Assembly: GCF_019175385.1 (NCBI RefSeq)
Contig: NC_083339.1
Coordinates: forward strand, 29,293,637-29,357,636
Source: Lycium barbarum
Lineage: Eukaryota; Streptophyta; Magnoliopsida; Solanales; Solanaceae
DNA length: 64,000 bases
Reading direction: 5' to 3'
Within the stretch, counting starts at the first letter, position 1; every line of letters begins with the position of its first letter. Both the position numbers and the translations under genes were made by a program. Shown piece by piece: positions 1-11,588 of this stretch. A model generated the notes under the pieces. The model was given only the letters and a program-made list of their open reading frames with translations, did no database searches and had not been told where the DNA came from.

Positions 1-1115
1 GATATTTGTGATGCTTATATATTGTTGGCGTACCCATTGTTGGTACCTATGATATTGAGCATGATTATTGATGTTGATCATGCATTGCACGCACTCTCAT
101 TATTTATGATATACTGTTGAGACACTGTTGGTACTTGATGAAACACTTTGATGAGCTGCGCTCGATTATAAATTAACAGTGACGTAAGAGTTCGATATCC
201 GATGTTAGTTCCGGAATTATGGATTGAGTGAGCGCATAGACTTCGCGAGTCTCCCAGGGTGGTGCCGGTGAGAACCCCCCGTGGGCAAAAATCTGGGGTA
301 TCGTCTGTCTGTTGCGAAAAGATCCGAGATGAGTGGCACTTAGACTTCACGAGTCACCTTGGGTTGTGTTACCGAGATATCGATATTTCCATCCGGAGTA
401 CATGTGTATACAACATTTGCATGGCATTGCATTGCATCCATACATTATTGCATTGCATTGCATCACAACTTACATTGATATGATTTGGTGTTGTACTTGT
501 GATATTGGATTGGGATTTGATATATTGAGACTTAGCACATTTGGGGTAAGATGCTCTACTTACGCGATGACGTGTACTTGGCTTTGATTATCTTTGACTT
601 ATACTTGTTGTTTTATCTGCCTATCTTGCTTTATTGTCTGAATTATGTTAGCTATGCTTAGTCGGCCGATGATACCTACCAGTACCGTTATTTTGTACTG
701 ACCTGCACTTGCTGCATTCCTTTATGAATGCAGAGTATCGGGTTGGGTCTGCTTCCATCTATCGTGGTTGATCGTCGTCATCAGTATTGTTGCGAGTTTT
801 CAGGGTGAGCACATATGTTCGCTGCCTTGAAGACTCTTCCTATTTTATGTCTTACTATTTCTATTCTGAGACATAGACAGATTTTGGTAATATTATTCCA
901 GACTTGTATAATTTTCATTAGATTCTCTTTTATGACTTAGACTAGACCCTGGGGGTATTTTCCTTATTCTGTACTATTTTTATTATATATTATTGTGAGA
1001 CTTACGTATATATTCTTTTTCGCTTCACGTCTTTACTTATCGTTGGGTTGAGGGTTCGCTTACCGAGGTGGGAAGGGTAAGTTCCTGCACGACTTAGTCC
1101 AAATGGGTCATGACA
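1..1115 (+). mobile_element. S1: 3' part of a plus-strand gypsy LTR
   Basis: This is the downstream portion of a long terminal repeat in plus orientation, ending in GGGTCATGACA at 1105-1115. The reverse complement of 14032-14680 (the E2 5' LTR) matches the last ~640 bp, including the stretch around 690-770 and the end, so S1 belongs to the same LTR family as E2 but is inverted. It stops abruptly where E2 LTR sequence begins at 1116, which is what an insertion end looks like. Whether it is a solo LTR or the 3' LTR of a full element lying to the left cannot be decided here. No coding potential is visible; short open frames inside it are chance. Confidence 0.75.
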
Positions 1116-3526
1116 AGTCACATACAAGGATCCCAACACAATCCATATCAAATCCAACAACAATCCAAATCACGCTCAACACATAACAGAGACAACAAAA
1201 TGCAATAGAAATATATGCCAAATCTCAGTATATCAACTCTGAATCCATCAATCACAACCATATCACGCATCTAAAGTCAATTGTGCCAAGTCTCAGAGAT
1301 TTCAATCACTAGTCCATATCATAATTAACCAAGAGAGAGGATAAGATGCAAAGCAAAATGCACATGATATGTATGCAATGCATATACTAGTACACATGTA
1401 CTCCGACAAGGGAACATCAAGTGTTAGCTGCACAACCCATGGGGGACCTGCGAAGTCCATATACCGGTCACTCCACACACAACTCAAAGATGACTCAACG
1501 TGCAATACCAGTCACTCCGAACACTGCCTAAAGATGACACAACATGCAATACCAGTCATTCCGCACACAACCCAGAGATGACTCAATATCCAATATGGGT
1601 CAGATAGATAAGTGTTTCTATATCAGTCACTCCGCACACAGCCCAGAGATGACTTAATATTCAATATGTCTTGGAAGAATACCGGTCACTTCGCACACAA
1701 CCCAGAGGTGACTTGTATCAATATGTCTCAATGCATCTGTATTTCCTTCTCATTTCCCATCATCAGTACCATATCAATGCAATATCAATATATCATGGAA
1801 ATGAGTATGAATACAATGCAAGTGTAATATCAACAAATAAATCAATCCCAAACAGTACCACACATAGGCACAAAAGTAATATTATCAATAAGGCTAGCTA
1901 CACAACAGGCTACAACAAATTCACAGTTCTTCTCTCAATATCAACAAAGTAAGGTACCATAGTATCATAATTATGATATATAACTAACCACCAATATCCT
2001 ACATCTCAACGTGGCGACGAGCCAAAAATACATAGAACTAAGTCAACAACGCAACGGGGTGGCAAGCCCCCAAATCATACAACAAAGCCCAACCTAAGGC
2101 AATATCCATCCAAAACTTCATACCCGAAGGTTTTCATGCATTTTCCGACAATATCATCTAAACATACGCTTCACTAACTGAAGTCTTACTATAAGTTAAA
2201 CCGTAACCTACCTGGAAGGCCGAGCAGTAAACTCGAAGTGTCAATCGTGAGCCTTGCCCTTTCGTAGCGCCTCAAAGTAATGAAAGTCTAGCCATATCCG
2301 AATATGAAATTAGAATCAATAAGAAAATACCCAAATAACCATATTCCTAATCAAGTCCCAAATCCTAACTCATGGAATGGAAAAATGAGGGAATTCGAAG
2401 GTCAATCATTAAATTCGTACTCTAGGTGATCAATTCCCATCATCAACTATCCAATTTAACTTAAAGATTAGAGAAATTCGGATTCTAGAAGAAACCCCCA
2501 ATTTTGGGTATAAACCCTAATTTGATTTCACAAATTAGGCACTGGAAATGGAGGATTCAAGTTAAAATAGTCATTACCCATCAATTCCATGCTTAATCAA
2601 GCTAAATCCACCAATAAATCAAGGTTTTATAATCACAAGTCCATTAGAGAAGGAAACCCCAAACCCACTTAGTTCTCATGATTTTAGGGAGAATGTTAAA
2701 CTAGGTGGAATAATGAATCATGATTAAGGAATGGTGTTATATGGACTTACCTCAAAGACTTTTCCCCAAGATCTCTAGAAAAGCTTCCAAAATGCTCTTA
2801 AGCTGAATAGGGAAATGAATGAAGGACTTAAGGGTTTTAAATGAAATTAAATGCAGAAACTAACCGTCACCCGCTTCCCGCTCTAGCGCTACTGGGACTG
2901 CTTCCATTATCCTTCAGGAAACATAGCACACCGCTATAGCGGCAGGGCCACCACTATAGCAGTACTGCTATCGCGGTACTGGTCGCCATAGCAGTACTGC
3001 TATCGCAGTATTGGTGTCGCCATAGCGGCACACCAGAACCAGCAATATTCTCAACTTTCATGAACTCAACTCGAATTCCTGACTATCACCCGAGACCATC
3101 TGCTCACAAACCATATGTACAGACATACATAAAAACACACTACGAATGCACTAGTGGCCTCGGAATTCCCAACAGAGGTATCGTTGACCGAGTCAACCCC
3201 TGATTCCTCAAAACTAACTCCCCAACCTAGGTCCCAAAATGCACCCGAGTGCATTAGGAAACGAAATGAATATACTCACAAGTTCTTAAAGACTATCCGG
3301 ACCTCTCGGAATTGATGGATTCCCGAAAAAGATCCGTTTACCTAAAAGTCAACTTTGAGTCAACTCTTTTTCGCTTTTAAGCCCAAATTTCCCACAAAAT
3401 TTCCCAAATCAATCCAAAGACCTCAAGAAGCGTGTCAACGGTTCACTCCGATCAAATGTGAGCTAACGCGCTCGGGAAAGGGTCAAAAGCATAAAAAAAG
3501 CAATAATGACCAAATAGGTCATTACA
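1116..3526 (-). repeat. E2 3' LTR (right-hand part)
   Basis: The plus-strand sequence parallels 14676-15528 followed by 18629-20071, which is the E2 5' LTR without S5. It ends in GGTCATTACA (sense start TGTAATGACC) at 3526. Inside are five imperfect tandem units of about 45-60 bp at 1462-1713 sharing a CACTCCGCACACA-like core, a GCTATAGC/GCGGTACTG array at 2926-3030, and a donor-like GAG|GTAAGT (minus strand) with its GT at 2750-2749. The uninterrupted stretch around 1975-1995 is the paralogous empty site for S5. Confidence 0.8.
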
Positions 3527-3925
3527 TTAGATACTAGCTAAGCAATCGCTCGTCCTCGAGCCGCAAAGAAGAGAACGGGAAAAGATACCTGAGCCTGTAA
3601 CAATTGGGGATATATCAAACACATATCGAACTCCTCCTAATAAGAAGTATTCTCATCGCACAGAACTAAATACTAATGAATGATATAGGAACCATCAGAA
3701 TGGTACTTCTTCAACATAAAACCATGGAAGACCGGATGAACACCTGACTGGTTTGGTGGGAAACTAACTCGTAAAACATAGGGTCAATACAATAGATAGT
3801 GTCAACCAAACCAATACACCTCAGGCTCACTTTCCCTCCTTCCCAAGTGGCATGACACCCTACATGGGTGTAACCTTCAGAAGATCGTGCTCGCTCACTT
3901 TACGAGTCACAACTCTCTAAACTTA
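3527..3925 (-). pseudogene. E2 pol 3' remnant: integrase C-terminus
   Basis: Read on the minus strand, this shows the conserved gypsy integrase tail: a 'HPVFH' block followed by basic residues near 3725-3760, and upstream of it a weak version of the 'LLKVxPMKG' block near 3865-3905. Immediately beside the LTR (3540-3570) is the GGACGAGCG-type sequence that in E4 and E6 also closes the coding region. Stops and frameshifts are frequent, so nothing is translatable. This region would bind chromatin and DNA in a live element; here it is only a fossil. Identification rests on parallels with 61260-61475 and 43990-44110. Confidence 0.6.
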
Positions 3926-4541
3926 ACTCAAGCTCCGATTCTCATATCTCCGTATTCGAATTTCCCTCACAACTTATCCTCGAATAAATGAATTGCTTTT
4001 GGTCGAATTCCCTGATTTGATAAAACCCCAACTCTGAACGCGATCAATAGGCCCCACAAACACTTTTCCAAACCAACACAATCCTTTGAAACATGGCAAC
4101 AAACCAACCTGGAAGATATTCTAATTCCGCTAACCTTTCTTTCGCACTTGCTAAAGCTGTTTTTCGCACCGCAATTTCTTGGAAACACATGAACATACAC
4201 ACCATAAACCTGAAACCATGACTTACTCTCGCCAGAAAGAATCCTTGCTCCATCTGAGATCTCTACGCAATTCCATCAAAACTGATCTTACTAACAGCCA
4301 ACTTGGCTAGTTCAAGTCTTTTTAAACCTTCAAATCACAATACAGGAACCGTGCCACTGAATATCTCACCTATAAAAGTCCGTCGGAACCCAAGTAATCA
4401 CTATAAAGACCTTTCGCATAAGAATTCCTCCTTAAATCCGTACTATGCTCATTGTAAGCCATTATTCTATCCAAGTAACGGTTCTCAGAAAATATTATCA
4501 ATTTCACAGAAAACCCTGACAAAGCTCGGTAAAGCTGTTGT
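3926..4541 (-). other. Unassigned E2 internal sequence
   Basis: This stretch lies between the integrase remnant and solo LTR S2. It is poor in G on the plus strand and I could not match it to a domain. A 100-codon open frame (4303-4605) runs across into S2 and is judged fortuitous. Confidence 0.4.
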
Positions 4542-5042
4542 TGTCACAGCCCAACCGGAGGGCTATGACGGACACCCAGAAGCTGACCTCCTAGATGCCA
4601 CATAACATACATAACATACCTGCTCATGCTCATTCTAGGCCACCTGAGGGCGCTCACAATATGATCTGCTGACTGTAGATACCATAAAATGGAGGATCAC
4701 AGCCCTAAAAAGATTCATATACATGCATCACTAAACTGAACTAGGGTACATGCCGACAAGGCTACCCGATAACACTGTGTAACCATACATATGTTGAGTG
4801 GGCCACACTGTCTGACTGAATATAAGAGTCTATGAGCCTCTACTGAAATACTGGACATGCTATGGACGGGATAGAGCCCCTGCCCTACCCATATACATCA
4901 AAACATATACCCGGTCTAGATGGAAACTCCGGCAAGAGAGGAGTGCTCTGCTATCCAGCTGAAGAAGTAGCCTAAGGAGGCGATCTGTCTTCCTGGATAT
5001 TTGAACCTGCGGGCATGAACACAGCCCCCTGAACAATAGGGG

Positions 5043-5077
5043 AGTCAGTATGGATAATGTACTGAGTATGTAAGGCA
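5043..5077 (-). promoter_or_regulatory. Conserved LTR motif (S2 copy)
   Basis: One of seven copies in this window of a ~35-bp block whose sense core resembles CATACTCAGTACAT followed by a TACTGAC step. It lies downstream of the inferred promoter, within the transcribed part of the LTR. Function is unknown. Confidence 0.55.
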
Positions 5078-5462
5078 GAAAAGTAACATACACATAGGAG
5101 TCATGAAGAAAATCTGAAGATCATAAACTAAACTGACTGCCTGAATATATCTATATGTCTGACTATCTAAAAATATTTGTAGGAATGCATCTATATGTCT
5201 GACTATCTGAACATATCTGTATGAATGCATCTGTTGACAGAAAATGCCTCTGAGGGCGTATGATATGCATAAGTCATAGTGCCGAGGAACGTACGGCCCG
5301 ATCTATATCCCATCATCAAACAGGCCCCTTCGGACATAATAGCATAATGGCCCCTTCGTGCATAATAGCATACTGGCCCTTTCGGGCATCATAACCATTA
5401 TCACTATGCACCAGCTGATCAGGTGGTAGTGTGTATATAACGTCTCACCCTTTTCCCATACC

Positions 5463-5464
<2 letters not shown>

Positions 5465-5531
<67 letters not shown>
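5465..5531. repeat. (AT)n microsatellite
   Basis: About 33 uninterrupted AT dinucleotides inside solo LTR S2. The E1 LTR has shorter AT tracts at the equivalent place, just after the CTGATCAGGTGG block. Confidence 0.95.
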
Positions 5532-5536
<5 letters not shown>

Positions 5537-6394
5537 CGCCTATATAACACCTTCTGATCGCGGGTCAATATACATATATGTAAATGCATGCAATGCATGC
5601 AATGTGGACTAACATTATCATAATACATACTCAGGACCCATGAACAGAAGGAACAATCATAACAAAGGGGTACAGGATCATCAAGAACGTGTATACTCCT
5701 AATACTTCTAAAAGTAGAGTAATATAGAGACTCAAGTATTCATTGTCCGATGATATCATAGGATCATGCCAAAAAGAAAGAAAGGGAAAGCCTTAATATA
5801 CCTTTTTGGTCGCCTTTGCTTTAACTATTCAACGCTTGGCCTCCCAGGCTCGCAAATCTATATTCAAGAAAATTTATACTATTGTTAGACTCATCTTCAT
5901 AGGCCTGTCTTAAGCCCTCAAACTAACTCTTTCTAGAATCTACCGAAAATTCGGCAGCATCTCCCCTATTTATATCCCTAGCCCGAAAGCGCAATACCAA
6001 CAGCCAACAACAACAACAACAATACTAAAATCATCAACACCATCATTAATATCAAAATATTCCATAAAACATCTCACGCGATGTTTATCCAATTTCTCAA
6101 CCCGCAACTTTATTATACGACCTCTTAATCACTCTATCTTCGTGAATAAACCAAAAGTAACATTAGTAAGGAAAGATTCATACCTTATACTTGTTAGAAC
6201 AGTAATATCTTCAATATCTACCTTAGATCCAAGCCCAAAATCCACCACAAACAATTCTATACTGTAGCTATGCGTTACCCGATCCTTGATTAGCCAAAAA
6301 TCACTTCAAACCCTCACTTTTTATGACATATTTGCCCCTATATGTGTGCTGGGCTTTAGGATCTATTTTTGGTGTAGAAAAATGGGGTCTTGAC

Positions 6395-6473
6395 CCTTTT
6401 ATAGGTGGGTAAAGTCGGTGGCACTGTAGCAGTTACTATAGCGGTACTGTAGCAGCGCAGCTACTGTAGCGCG
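6395..6473 (-). promoter_or_regulatory. S2 LTR core promoter: TATA box and GCTACAG array
   Basis: On the minus strand, a run of GCTACAG/CTGTAGC and TATAGCGG units (6422-6473) is followed 17 bp downstream by CTATAAAAGG (6395-6404). The spacing and sequence match S4, S5 and S7. Confidence 0.55.
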
Positions 6474-6838
6474 CGTTTTCTGCTCTGTCAGCCTAACTTG
6501 TAACATTCATAATTCTCCACTCCGATGTCATATCGACGAGCGATTTATTGCGTTGGAAACTAGATTCGACGAACTTCATTTTAGGCTTTTGAAACACCTT
6601 AAAACTCCCAATATACTAGGAGATATACCCCTCCAAAATTGACCCAAAATTCTCTCAACTTTTTTCCAAATTTTCGACAAACTTATTTTCTTCGATTTGC
6701 CTGATCCCCAAACCATTAGATGCTTGCTTAACACTTGGTAAGATTATTCATTAACCTTATAAGGGTTTCGTGACCTCTTCGAGCTTACGTTAGTTTACTC
6801 ACAACGCACATGACGTGGAAATTTTTCGAGATGTAATA

Positions 6839-7285
6839 GTTATACATCAAATCTGAGCCGGAACGCATCAAATCCTTAAATATCTTCCTGGAAATATAAA
6901 CAGAGACCATTAAGCTTAACTCGAACAATTTTGACCCTGAATGAATGCACAACTCTCGAATACTACCAATAGTCATTTGAACTAACTTCGAATGTCCAAA
7001 ACCAATCACAATCCTATCGCACATCTGTGGTGGCCAATTCTAATCTTTTCCTCATGCATAACAAATCATTTCTATTACCCTCGACTCCACAAGTTGAGTT
7101 CTATCCATGTTATAAACTTAGTACTGAAGAGCTATACCTTACGATTCTAATCTTCATGTTTCTCAACCTTTACCCAATAAGCAAATCTGATACTACCCCG
7201 ACTCTTCAACGCAAAACCTGTAGCCTTATTTAATAATCATTTAACCATCGAACCTCTCATCGTATCACCTCGAAATGCCATAAAT
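6839..7285 (-). other. E2 internal sequence between S2 and S3
   Basis: About 450 bp of E2 interior that continues across the S2 target duplication. No domain is recognisable; it is low in G on the plus strand and has only short chance frames. Confidence 0.45.
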
Positions 7286-8230
7286 TGTCACGACCCAATC
7301 GGATGGCCATGACGGGCACTCGGTGCTAATCCACCCGGGCACATCTCATCGTACATTCATATTTACATCTAGGTGAGCCACATGGCCTACTCATGCTTCT
7401 ATACATCGATAATACTAATCACATCGGGCAACGACACATTTATATCATCATTAACAACAATGCCCATATCCATATACACAAACCGACGAGGCTAACAAAA
7501 TAATATACAAAATATGAGCCGATAAGGCTTCAAGACATCTAACCATACACAACGGTCTACGAGCCTCTAGGAGAGTATGTAATATCATATAGACGGGACA
7601 GGACCCTGCCATGGCCATATATACACAAAAGAATAGTACCCAAAAGCTGCAGCTTCGAATCAAATGGTGCTCCCCTATGCAGTCTCTGAACAAGCAGTCT
7701 ATGGGTCAAGTCTATCTCCCTTGTCACGACCCAAATCGATGGGCCGCAACAAGTGCCCGACCATTGCTGGTCAAGCACTCCTATGCCTGCATTTACCTTT
7801 CACTGACTATCCTGGGCCCATACACAATCTGTAACTGAGCTGGACTGTCTCCTGAACAATCAACATAAGAAACACCAGACCGGGAACTCATGGCCAACGT
7901 ATACATATAAGTATAAACACTGAGAATAACAGCGTGAGCCGATTTGGCCGCCACACGTATATACTGAACAACAAAATACACGCAGACGAGGCTGCATAAT
8001 ATCACGACTACATATCACTGTCTACAGACCTCTATGGAGTACAAACTGTGGAAGGGACAGGACAAGGCCCTGCCGTACCCATATATGTACATAACAAGAT
8101 GGCATACCAAACGGACTGAAGCTTCGGATCAATGGAGTGTACCGACTGCCGCTGAGGGGAGGCCCTACTGCTGCGAATCGTCTGACTGGCTACCTGGTCC
8201 TGCGAGCATGAACGCAGCGTCCACAAGAAG

Positions 8231-8270
8231 GGACGTCAGTACGAATAATGTACCGAGTATGTAAGGCATG
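8231..8270 (-). promoter_or_regulatory. Conserved LTR motif (S4 copy)
   Basis: The best preserved minus-strand copy of the block shared by seven LTRs. It includes a GACGTC core of the kind bound by plant bZIP factors, which is an inference only. Confidence 0.55.
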
Positions 8271-9788
8271 AATAGTAACATAGTAAGGGATGTAAAGTAT
8301 AAATAATAACAGAATGGAAATATAGAGCATATCGTAAGATAGAAGAGCAACCTGTACATATGAGTGCCTTTTAGGGAGGATACCATGCATGCTTAGCTTT
8401 CTTTGAAAAACATTTCTTGTTCATATATACAGAAAATATGCCAAGGCGTCAATTCCGATCCATTTAGCCACATATGTCCCGCGTCCGGGCATCCCGTGTC
8501 CGGGATAATAAATTACACCAACTGATCAGGTGGCAATACGTCTATAGCGCCACTCCCTTTTTCCCATATTCCCCATATACGTATACATATACATATATCA
8601 TATAAGCAGCATGCATGAGAGCTCAAGAAAAGCTATAGCTCTATCGAAGTGACGTAAGGTCGGTAACCTCCGATTATATTATGGAATAATCATCATCGCT
8701 TTGTCTCACCTTGAAGGAACAATTATTATAAGGTGAGACTATCAATGAAAAATAACATCAAGAGAAAACGTATAAAAAGGTCATAAATCTCATAAGGCGT
8801 CAATTCATATACTACTTTGAAGTCTTTTGAAAACAGGAGTCATTACCAAAGAATAAAATCGAGGATCAAGAAATAGCTCAATATTCTCATATTTATATCG
8901 TCATTGAAATCATAGCTTGGAACCTTTAAACATAAAATCGTTCTCATCATAGTCATCATAGACATATTCTCATCTTTGACATCATCGCTGTCATTACAAA
9001 AACATGTCCATCGTTGTAGTCATAAAAGCTTACAAAATCATAAACCTTTGTTTTGGAAAAATACGGACATTTCGGAAAACATTTACGGGTTATCAGGAAG
9101 GGAATCATGCCTTGGAATCATAGGCTTTTAACTTTTGATAACAAGGAAGATATGGAAACATTTATGAAATCATAACATAGGAATCACGCCTTTGAAAGAA
9201 AGGGACAAGCCTTAACATACCTGTTCTGCCTCCTATTGGCTACGCTTATGCGTCCGAGCTCGTAAGTCTACATTTAAGAGGATTTATACTAACGTTAGAC
9301 TCATCGTTGCATACGTGTACTAAGCTTTCAATTTAAACTATTTCATATTCTGCCGAAAATCGGGCAGGATCTCCCCTGTTTATATGCCTAGCCCGAAATC
9401 TCAATTCAGCAACCAACAACAATACAAACATCAATAACATCATTTCCAACACCAATATGTACCATAAAACAGCCCACACGCTGTTTTCCAATTTCCATAA
9501 CTAACCAACTTACTGCACAATTGTTTAATGACTTTATCTCCGTAAATAAGCCTTAAATAATACCAAAAGAGAAAGATTCATACCTTTTTTATTGTTAAGA
9601 TAGCAATATCCTCAATATCCACGCTAAAATATTCCGCAAAACAATACTAGAATCACAACCATGCGTTTATCCGAGCTTTGATTAATACTTCTCGCTTGAA
9701 AATTGCTCACTTTGTGATCCCCTCTCTCTCTCTCTCTTCAATTTTGTGGAAATTTCTTGGAAAATCTGGTGAAAAAAAGGGCTTTTTA

Positions 9789-9868
9789 CCCTTTTTATAA
9801 GGGCCAAATTCGGGGGGTCACTGTAGCAGTACTGTAGCAAGCCGGTACTGTAGCAGTACTGTAGCACG
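9789..9868 (-). promoter_or_regulatory. S4 LTR core promoter: TATA box and GCTACAG array
   Basis: Four CTGTAGC units (9819-9868 on the plus strand) lie about 15 bp from a CTTATAAAAAGG box (9789-9803) in minus-strand sense. The same arrangement is seen in S2, S5 and S7. Confidence 0.6.
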
Positions 9869-11098
9869 CGTTTCTGCTGTGTCAGCTGAACTTGTAACGT
9901 CCATAATTCTCTACTCCGATGTTCTATCGACGATCAGTTGTTGCGTTGGAAACTACACTCGACGAACGTCATTTTAGGATTTTTTTTCACCTTAAAACAC
10001 TTCATATGATAAGAGATATGCGTCCCCCAAGTTGGACCAAAATTTTCACACAAAACATTACCCATCCTTTCTCCAAAGTCATACTACTTCATTTCTTCCA
10101 GTCATTTCCTTATAAAACCTTCCGGTATACCTTATATACATCCTTCACTCATTAAATATATTTAATAATGCTTGCTCCTTATATTCCAAAGTGGTTTTAC
10201 TTAACCCTAACTCAACGTACAATATCGAGGGTCATGAGCTTTAATAATTTTAGAGATAGAGTCATTTGGAAGACATTATGGAACTCATGAGAGGGTATAT
10301 AGCAAATGAATCATGCCTTAATGAAAGAAGGGTTAGCCTTGCATACCTCTTTGCCTTTTTAACTACTTAACGTTCACCGTCGAAGCTTGAACAATCTACA
10401 TTTAGAAGGATTCATACCATAGTTAAGTCTTAATGATACTCTTAAATTCAAACTAGAATAATTCATGATCTAATGAAAATTCGGCCGCATTTCCCCTATT
10501 TCGTCAACTTCCACCGTATTACAAAACAACTCCCAAACATCCATAATATCATAATCAAGTAATCACATTCCATTAAGTCTTGAAAATTCATTCTCATGCT
10601 CAACTTATACTAACAACTTCACACCCATTCTTGGCACATTTTCATACAATGCTTCCTCATCACTATTACTACCTTCCATAACAAGGTTATACCCATATCA
10701 TACTAAGAATCATGACTCAAGTTAGCTTACTACTCAAAAGCATCATAAAAGCTACATTTAGACCTCACTTTCTACTTTCTTCTTCTACCCAAGTTGTTCA
10801 ACAACCAAACATTCATGATAACATGAAATAAGCATGAAAACTAACCTTTTATCTCATAAGAATGAGCTCTGGATCAGCTATCAACTTATGTGAAAACCCT
10901 AGCTTCAATACCCAAGAATTTCTTGTAGTCTACTAACCCTAGCAAGACTTCTAACACATGGGTATCTTGATTCTTGCCTCTTGATCTTTGTTTTCTCTTG
11001 GGTTGGAGTGGAATATGCTTGGAGAAGGGTTTGGAGCTCTCAAGACTTACGTAAATGTATTTATACAAAAATAAAAAATCTACCCCATGGACTTATAT

Positions 11099-11235
11099 GG
11101 ACCATTTATACGGTCCATATAATATTATACGGTTCGTATAAGTGGACTGTATAACACCACCATGAAAACATCCCTTTCTGTAAATATCATGTTATACGGA
11201 CCCCACTTATACGGACCGTATAAGTGATCGTATAA
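11099..11235 (-). repeat. TATACGG/CCGTATA palindrome cluster in S3
   Basis: Several short inverted units around TATACGGACCGTATAA occur within 140 bp, just upstream (minus-strand sense) of a TATA-like box. They occupy the place taken by GCTACAG arrays in other LTRs. Confidence 0.7.
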
Positions 11236-11588
11236 CTCATAGTTATCCGAAACTTTCTCTCGTTGATTCGTTTGACTTCTAATCCTCGTGGAACCTTCTT
11301 GGCACTTATTTAACACTTCATTAACCATACAATAGGCCCTATAGCAACCCCTCAAGGCATCACCAAATAGATATTAGCTCAATCATAGCAAAAACCTTTC
11401 CGAACACGACTTACATTTCACTTCCTTCAACAAACTAAATTTCGCATATTCATATGACTTCAAAATCTTATAGTATACACTTTAAGCTATCTAATACTTC
11501 CCTTAATCTTGTAAGGATTTCATAATCGCGTTAAGCTCACATTAGCCTATACACAAGGCAACAAATCTGGAATTTTCGAGGTGTAACA

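Larger units (their letters stand above)
4542..6838 (-). mobile_element. S2: solo LTR, minus orientation
   Basis: It begins TGTCACAGCCC at 4542 and ends with a decayed GTGTAACA (ATGTAATA) at 6838, giving 2297 bp. The flanks are GTTGT (4537-4541) and GTTAT (6839-6843), a 5-bp target duplication with one change, so this is a solo LTR. Read on the minus strand it contains, in order: the 150-bp conserved U3 block (about 6495-6640), a GCTACAG array (6422-6473), a TATA box (6395-6404), a donor-like AAG|GTATGA (GT 6183-6182), a hairpin-like motif (5941-5956), a long AT tract, three ~28-bp repeats (about 5324-5396) and the conserved 35-bp motif (5043-5077). There is no coding sequence. Confidence 0.85.
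7722..10226 (-). mobile_element. S4: LTR inserted in S3, sense start deleted
   Basis: It begins TGTCACGACCC at 7722, directly after S3 sequence. Its right part (about 10020-10226) is the reverse complement of the start of S7 (54485-54715), so S4 and S7 are one family. The last ~40-50 bp that S7 has before its LTR edge are absent, so the right end is truncated and no target duplication is visible. It carries the 35-bp motif (8231-8270), a hairpin-like motif (9351-9366), a donor-like AAG|GTATGA (GT 9583-9582), a TATA box and GCTACAG array, a short (CT)n run (9721-9738) and the 150-bp conserved block (9888-10040). Confidence 0.75.
7286..11588 (-). mobile_element. S3: solo LTR carrying nested LTR S4
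   Basis: The ends are TGTCACGACCC at 7286 and GGTGTAACA at 11588. Flanks TAAAT (7281-7285) and TAAAA (11589-11593) are a 5-bp duplication with one change. The LTR proper is 7286-7721 plus about 10227-11588 (~1.8 kb); the middle holds S4. The part of S3 that should carry the conserved 35-bp motif is missing, so a deletion at about 10226 removed both the sense start of S4 and the centre of S3. Read on the minus strand it has a TATACGG palindrome cluster (11099-11235), a TATA-like TATAAATA (11056-11068) and a donor-like AAG|GTTAG (GT 10845-10844). Confidence 0.75.

Noticed and set aside
4303..4605. 100-codon plus-strand ORF as a possible small gene
   Set aside because: It crosses the left edge of solo LTR S2 and its duplication, has no recognisable domain and lies antisense to E2.
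5419..5628. ORF rich in Tyr-Ile repeats
   Set aside because: It is a translation of the (AT)n microsatellite.
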